Shown here piece by piece: positions 60,817 to 64,000 of a stretch of 64,000 nucleotides of DNA. The stretch covers positions 62,001-126,000 of the forward strand of contig JAEWGO010000002.1 in assembly GCA_023388255.1 (NCBI GenBank), in the 5' to 3' direction. This DNA is from Pseudomonadota bacterium. Its GTDB lineage: Bacteria > Pseudomonadota > Gammaproteobacteria > Xanthomonadales > Rhodanobacteraceae. Under the pieces are notes generated by a model. That model saw only the letters and a list, made by a program, of their open reading frames with translations. It made no database searches and was not told the DNA's origin. The translations under genes and the position numbers were made by a program. The stretch's first letter is position 1, and each line of letters starts with the position of its first letter.

Positions 60817-62526
60817 ATGTCTTCCGTATCCGCCGTAGGCTCCAACCACGCCCTCGCCGCCAGCTCTGGCGGCAACGAATACACCGTCCAGCGCGGCGAT
60901 TCCCTGTCGCAGATTGCGGCACAGCACGGTGTTTCGCTGCAGGACCTCATCGCGGCCAACCCGCAGATCCGCAACCCGAACCTGATCTATCCCGGCCAGT
61001 CGATTGCGATTCCTTCGGGCGGGAACGCCAGCGGCAACACCGGAGCGGCGCAGGGTCCGAGCGGCGTCAGCGGCGCAACGCCCGGTTCGCAGCAGGAGCG
61101 CATCAACCAGGCGATGGGTTTTTTTGAAAGCCAGGGTTGGACGCATGCACAGGCTGCCGGCATCGTCGGCAACCTGCAGGCCGAGAGCGGCGTCGACCCG
61201 AACCGCGGGCAGGACGGCGGCGGACCGGGCTACGGCCTCGCGCAATGGGAAGGTCCACGCCAGCGTGATTTTGCCAACTGGGCCGGACACGACATTCATC
61301 AGTCCACGTTCCGCGAACAGCTCGAGTTCATCCAGCACGAACTGACGACGACCGAGAGCAGCGCCGGCAACGCGCTGCGCGGCGCGACGACCGCGTCCGA
61401 CGCCGCGCAGATCGTGTGCAACCGCTACGAGCGCCCCGGCATTCCGCACATGGACAGCCGCATCGCCTTTGCCCAAGCTGCGTTCAGCGGCTCCACGCCG
61501 ACGAATCCCGGCTCCGGCACGCCGCCTCCCGCAACGGGCGGCAACGACAGCCCGGGCCAGACGCCGGCAGCCGGCGGTGGCGACTACACCGTCCGCAGCG
61601 GCGACACCCTGTCGGGCATCGCCGCGCGCAATGGCGTGTCCCTGTCGGCCTTGATCGCGGCCAATCCGCAGATCAGCAATCCGAACCTGATCCATCCGGG
61701 CCAGACCATCCACCTGCCCGGCTCCGCCAACACCGGCGCGACGCCGTCCGGCGGCAACGTCACCGTGCGCAGCGGCGACACGCTTTCGGCCATCGCCTCG
61801 CGCAATGGCGTATCGGTGTCGGCCCTGATCGCGGCGAACCCGCAGATCAGCAATCCGAATCTGATCTATCCGGGCCAGACCGTCCATCTCCCGGGCGGCT
61901 CCCCCGCGGGCGACGGCAACAATACCGGCGACGCCAGCAACTACACCGTTCGCAACGGCGACACCCTGTCCGGAATCGCCGGGCGCAACGGCGTCTCGCT
62001 GTCGGCGCTGATCGCGGCCAACCCGCAGATCAGGAATCCGAGCCTGATCTACCCAGGCCAGACCGTGCACATCCCGGGTGGATCGTCGTCCGGAACGAAT
62101 GGCGCGAGCCAGACCAACGGTCCGTCGAACGTGAGCGGCGTCAACAGCAGTCAGGCGCTGGCGAATTCGGCGCGCTCGGTGGCGCTGAGCATGGGCGGCT
62201 ACAACTCCCAAGGTCTGTGCGCGACCGGCGTCAGTCGCGCGATCCAGAACACCTACGGCATCAAGGTCTGGGGTAACGGCAACCAGATCGACGACAACCT
62301 GCCGCGCGACAGATTCAAGCAGATCGACATCCCGTTGTCGGAGGCTTTGAAGATTCCAGGCCTCGTGCTTACCTGGGAGAAGACCTCGACTTCGCTTGGG
62401 GCGATCTACGGCCACACCGCCGTCACGCTCGGCGACGGCCACAGCTCGGCATCGGACTTCATCGAGAACAATACGCTGGCCGGCAACAACAGCCGCTCGG
62501 GCCTGAAGATCTTCATGCCAATCTGA
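60817..62526 (+). CDS. LysM/phage-tail-type lysozyme protein with CHAP-like C-terminal domain
   Basis: 569 residues from ATG 60817. Order: LysM1 (22-65, YTVQRGDSLSQIAAQHGVSLQDLIAANPQIRNPNLIYPGQ); lysozyme domain (about 95-205) with likely catalytic Glu123 in LQAESGVDP and GYGLAQWEGPRQRDF, resembling the Phage_lysozyme2 family; LysM2-4 (about 250-410); and a C-terminal domain (about 425-569) with Cys468 in GLCATGVSRAI and His533 in YGHTAVTLGDG, a CHAP/NlpC-like pattern. It has no Sec signal or lipobox. The protein would bind and cut peptidoglycan at two bond types. Export route unknown; an effector of a secretion system is possible. Paralogue downstream. The three internal LysM modules are nearly identical in DNA, suggesting recent expansion. 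Confidence 0.85.
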   Translation: MSSVSAVGSNHALAASSGGNEYTVQRGDSLSQIAAQHGVSLQDLIAANPQIRNPNLIYPGQSIAIPSGGNASGNTGAAQGPSGVSGATPGSQQERINQAMGFFESQGWTHAQAAGIVGNLQAESGVDPNRGQDGGGPGYGLAQWEGPRQRDFANWAGHDIHQSTFREQLEFIQHELTTTESSAGNALRGATTASDAAQIVCNRYERPGIPHMDSRIAFAQAAFSGSTPTNPGSGTPPPATGGNDSPGQTPAAGGGDYTVRSGDTLSGIAARNGVSLSALIAANPQISNPNLIHPGQTIHLPGSANTGATPSGGNVTVRSGDTLSAIASRNGVSVSALIAANPQISNPNLIYPGQTVHLPGGSPAGDGNNTGDASNYTVRNGDTLSGIAGRNGVSLSALIAANPQIRNPSLIYPGQTVHIPGGSSSGTNGASQTNGPSNVSGVNSSQALANSARSVALSMGGYNSQGLCATGVSRAIQNTYGIKVWGNGNQIDDNLPRDRFKQIDIPLSEALKIPGLVLTWEKTSTSLGAIYGHTAVTLGDGHSSASDFIENNTLAGNNSRSGLKIFMPI

Positions 62527-62548
62527 TACCGGCGGAAGAGGGACTCTC

Positions 62549-62582
62549 AAACGGCCCGGTCGCGAATGCGACCGGGCCGTTT
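62549..62582 (+). terminator. Terminator after the first LysM-lysozyme gene
   Basis: A perfect 15-base stem AAACGGCCCGGTCGC / GCGACCGGGCCGTTT with loop GAAT, 22 bases after the stop codon. Symmetric, so it could work in both directions. It separates the two paralogues, so the second gene has its own promoter. Confidence 0.9.
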
Positions 62583-62780
62583 GCGCTTCCGTCGCATTTC
62601 GCACGCTTGTTTTCCAGCGCGCTTCGGACGGCCCACACCGTTCCCGGCCATCGTCGCCTGCTGGATCGGCATTGCAGTCAGGCATCGTCGCTTCGCCGGG
62701 CATGACGATGCCCCCGATTCCACCTTCCCTCGAGGAGCATTCCCGGACGCCTGCGCTCCGGCGCATCCGGCCCCGCTCGG

Positions 62781-62824
62781 GCCTTGCCCTAGGGCTATCC
62801 CTAGCTCGGGAAAGTCCGAATGGG
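62781..62824 (+). promoter_or_regulatory. Palindromic regulatory element upstream of the second LysM-lysozyme gene
   Basis: A 44-base block beginning GCCTT, with dyad CTAGGG-CTAT-CCCTAG at 62789-62804, a third half-site CTAGCTCGGG and the end CCGAATGGG. Matches the block at 60711-60753 apart from the N4 spacer and a few bases. The element ends 83 bases before the start codon. Confidence 0.6.
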
Positions 62825-62907
62825 AGTGCGACCTCCACGGTGGTCCAATCGACACACGCGCGGATCATCCGGTCCGCATGCGCCCTCACCATTCCGAGAG
62901 GCATTCC

Positions 62908-64000
62908 ATGAGCGTCAGCGCTGTTTCCGCCGGTCGTCCGCTCGCGCAGCCGAGCGAGTCTTCTTCCACCTACACGATCCAGCGCGGCGACAGCCTGTCG
63001 ACGATCGCGAGGCACTTCGGTGTTTCGCTCGGCGCACTGGAAGCGGCCAATCCGCAGATCCGCAACCCGAACGTGATCTATCCGGGCGATCGCCTGACGA
63101 TTCCGTCCGGCAGCCACTCTTCCGGCAATTCCGGCACTGCGACGCCGGCGCAGAGCGCACAAGGCCCGAGCGGCGCAGGCGGCGTCACGCCGAGCTCGCA
63201 ACAGGGCCGCATCAATGAAGCGATGGGCTACTTCGAGAGCCAGGGCTGGACGCGTGCGCAGGCGGCCGGCATCGTCGGCAACCTGCAGGCCGAGAGCGGC
63301 GTTGATCCGAATCGCGGGCAGAACGGCGGTGGCCCGGGTTACGGACTGGCGCAATGGGAAGGTCCGCGCCAGCGCGATTTCAAGGCGTGGGCCGGCCATG
63401 ACATCCACCAATCGACGTTCCGCGAACAGCTCGAGTTCATCCAGCACGAACTGACCACGACCGAGCGCGGGGCCGGCAATGCGCTGAAGGGCGCGACCAC
63501 CGCCAGCGAGGCCGCGCAGATCGTCTGCAACAAGTACGAACGCCCCGGCATTCCGCATCTGGATACACGCATCGCGAACGCCAACGCCATTTACAAGGGC
63601 GCATCGCCGACGAACACCGGCGGCGGCACGCAGCCGTCGACGGGCGGCAGCAATGGCTCGACCCCGAAGCCAACGACGACCAGCCACAACTACACCGTGC
63701 GCAGCGGCGACACCATGTCCGGCATCGCCGCACGCAACGGCGTCTCGCTGCAGGCGCTGATCAAGGCAAATCCACAGATCTCCAATCCGGATCGCATCAA
63801 CATCGGCCAGACCGTGCGCATTCCCGGCAGCGGTGGCGGTTCGACGCCGGCCAGCCACAACTACACCGTGCGTTCCGGCGACACCATGTCCGGCATCGCA
63901 GCGCGCAACGGCGTCTCGTTGCAGGCGCTGATCAAGGCGAATCCGCAGATCTCCAACCCCAATCGCATCAACGTCGGCCAGACCGTGCATGTCCCCGGCG
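62908..64000 (+). CDS. LysM/phage-tail-type lysozyme protein (second paralogue), partial
   Basis: First 364 codons; the gene continues past the right edge. Starts MSVSAVSAGRPLAQPSESSSTYTIQRGDSLSTIARHFGVSLGALEAANPQIRNPNVIYPGDRLTIP (LysM1, about 21-66), then a lysozyme domain (about 100-215; likely catalytic Glu129 in LQAESGVDPNRGQNGGGPGYGLAQWEGPRQRDF), then two near-identical LysM modules from about residue 264 (NYTVRSGDTMSGIAARNGVSLQALIKANPQISNP). ATG 62908 has GAGAGG upstream. No signal peptide. High DNA identity to the first copy across the lysozyme domain points to a recent duplication or gene conversion. Whether it has the CHAP-like end cannot be seen. Confidence 0.85.
   Translation, partial: MSVSAVSAGRPLAQPSESSSTYTIQRGDSLSTIARHFGVSLGALEAANPQIRNPNVIYPGDRLTIPSGSHSSGNSGTATPAQSAQGPSGAGGVTPSSQQGRINEAMGYFESQGWTRAQAAGIVGNLQAESGVDPNRGQNGGGPGYGLAQWEGPRQRDFKAWAGHDIHQSTFREQLEFIQHELTTTERGAGNALKGATTASEAAQIVCNKYERPGIPHLDTRIANANAIYKGASPTNTGGGTQPSTGGSNGSTPKPTTTSHNYTVRSGDTMSGIAARNGVSLQALIKANPQISNPDRINIGQTVRIPGSGGGSTPASHNYTVRSGDTMSGIAARNGVSLQALIKANPQISNPNRINVGQTVHVPG

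Larger units (their letters stand above)
62527..62907. other. Intergenic space between the LysM-lysozyme paralogues
   Basis: Holds the terminator at 62549-62582 and the palindromic element at 62781-62824. The rest (62583-62780) shows no gene or further structure that I can support; short open frames there look like shadows. Confidence 0.55.

Noticed and set aside
61590..62080. Regularly spaced DNA repeats that could look like a CRISPR array
   Set aside because: The repeats are in-frame LysM codons with unit length near 165-180 bases and no unique short spacers.
60730..63990. 1086-residue minus-strand open frame across both LysM-lysozyme genes
   Set aside because: Its repeated peptides are the antisense of the LysM repeats; no domain, and the plus strand has clear LysM, lysozyme and start signals.

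Overview
The window is GC-rich chromosomal DNA of a gammaproteobacterium. Gene content and order (DUF1631-nadC-FHA-DUF3301, petABC-sspA-sspB, miaB/phoH-ybeY-corC, aroK-aroB-hemE, an exosortase H gene, an Oar-type TonB receptor) and the dispersed GGGATCGGGAATCGG-type repeats suggest the Lysobacterales (Xanthomonadales), probably a Rhodanobacteraceae member such as Dokdonella. That placement is inference from style and synteny, not from a marker gene.

Left edge (1-1.6 kb): the right end of an integrative element. A tyrosine recombinase gene (cut by the window edge) is translationally coupled to a zinc-ribbon/deoxyribosyltransferase-like gene. The element ends at a 47-bp copy of the 3' part of a tRNA-Asn gene, followed by that tRNA's presumed terminator. 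The rest of the window looks like core chromosome with lineage-specific insertions.

2-15 kb: a LytS/LytT-like two-component pair, a LOG-family nucleotide 5'-monophosphate nucleosidase, a 1102-aa Oar-like outer-membrane receptor, an OlsF-like double acyltransferase, a MarC membrane protein, an SDR with an altered catalytic residue, monothiol glutaredoxin, Fe superoxide dismutase and purK/purE.

15-31 kb: housekeeping. DUF1631, nadC, a tail-anchored double-FHA protein, sspA/sspB, the cytochrome bc1 operon petABC, a DegS/AlgW-type protease, a lytic transglycosylase, miaB, an FAD monooxygenase and phoH-ybeY.

31-47 kb: corC, DUF4105, corA, aroKB, a small WGR protein and hemE, interrupted by secreted accessory proteins (a duplicated beta-helix protein and a beta-propeller-like protein), an overlapping ECF sigma/Ser-Thr kinase pair and a lone exosortase H.

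47-60 kb: a large propeller-type hybrid histidine kinase; two DUF697-type GTPase genes bracketing a yceI-cytochrome b561-yceI unit; a delta-60 repeat secreted protein; DUF2501; a TetR regulator with an evident operator; an APC amino-acid permease.

Right edge (60.7-64 kb): two tandem paralogues combining LysM modules with a phage-tail-type lysozyme domain. Both lack an obvious Sec signal. Both are preceded by the same ~43-bp element built on a CTAGGG-N4-CCCTAG dyad. This is the strongest candidate for an undescribed co-regulated system here. The second candidate is a short C-terminal IFxNGF(D/E) motif shared by secreted proteins along the window.
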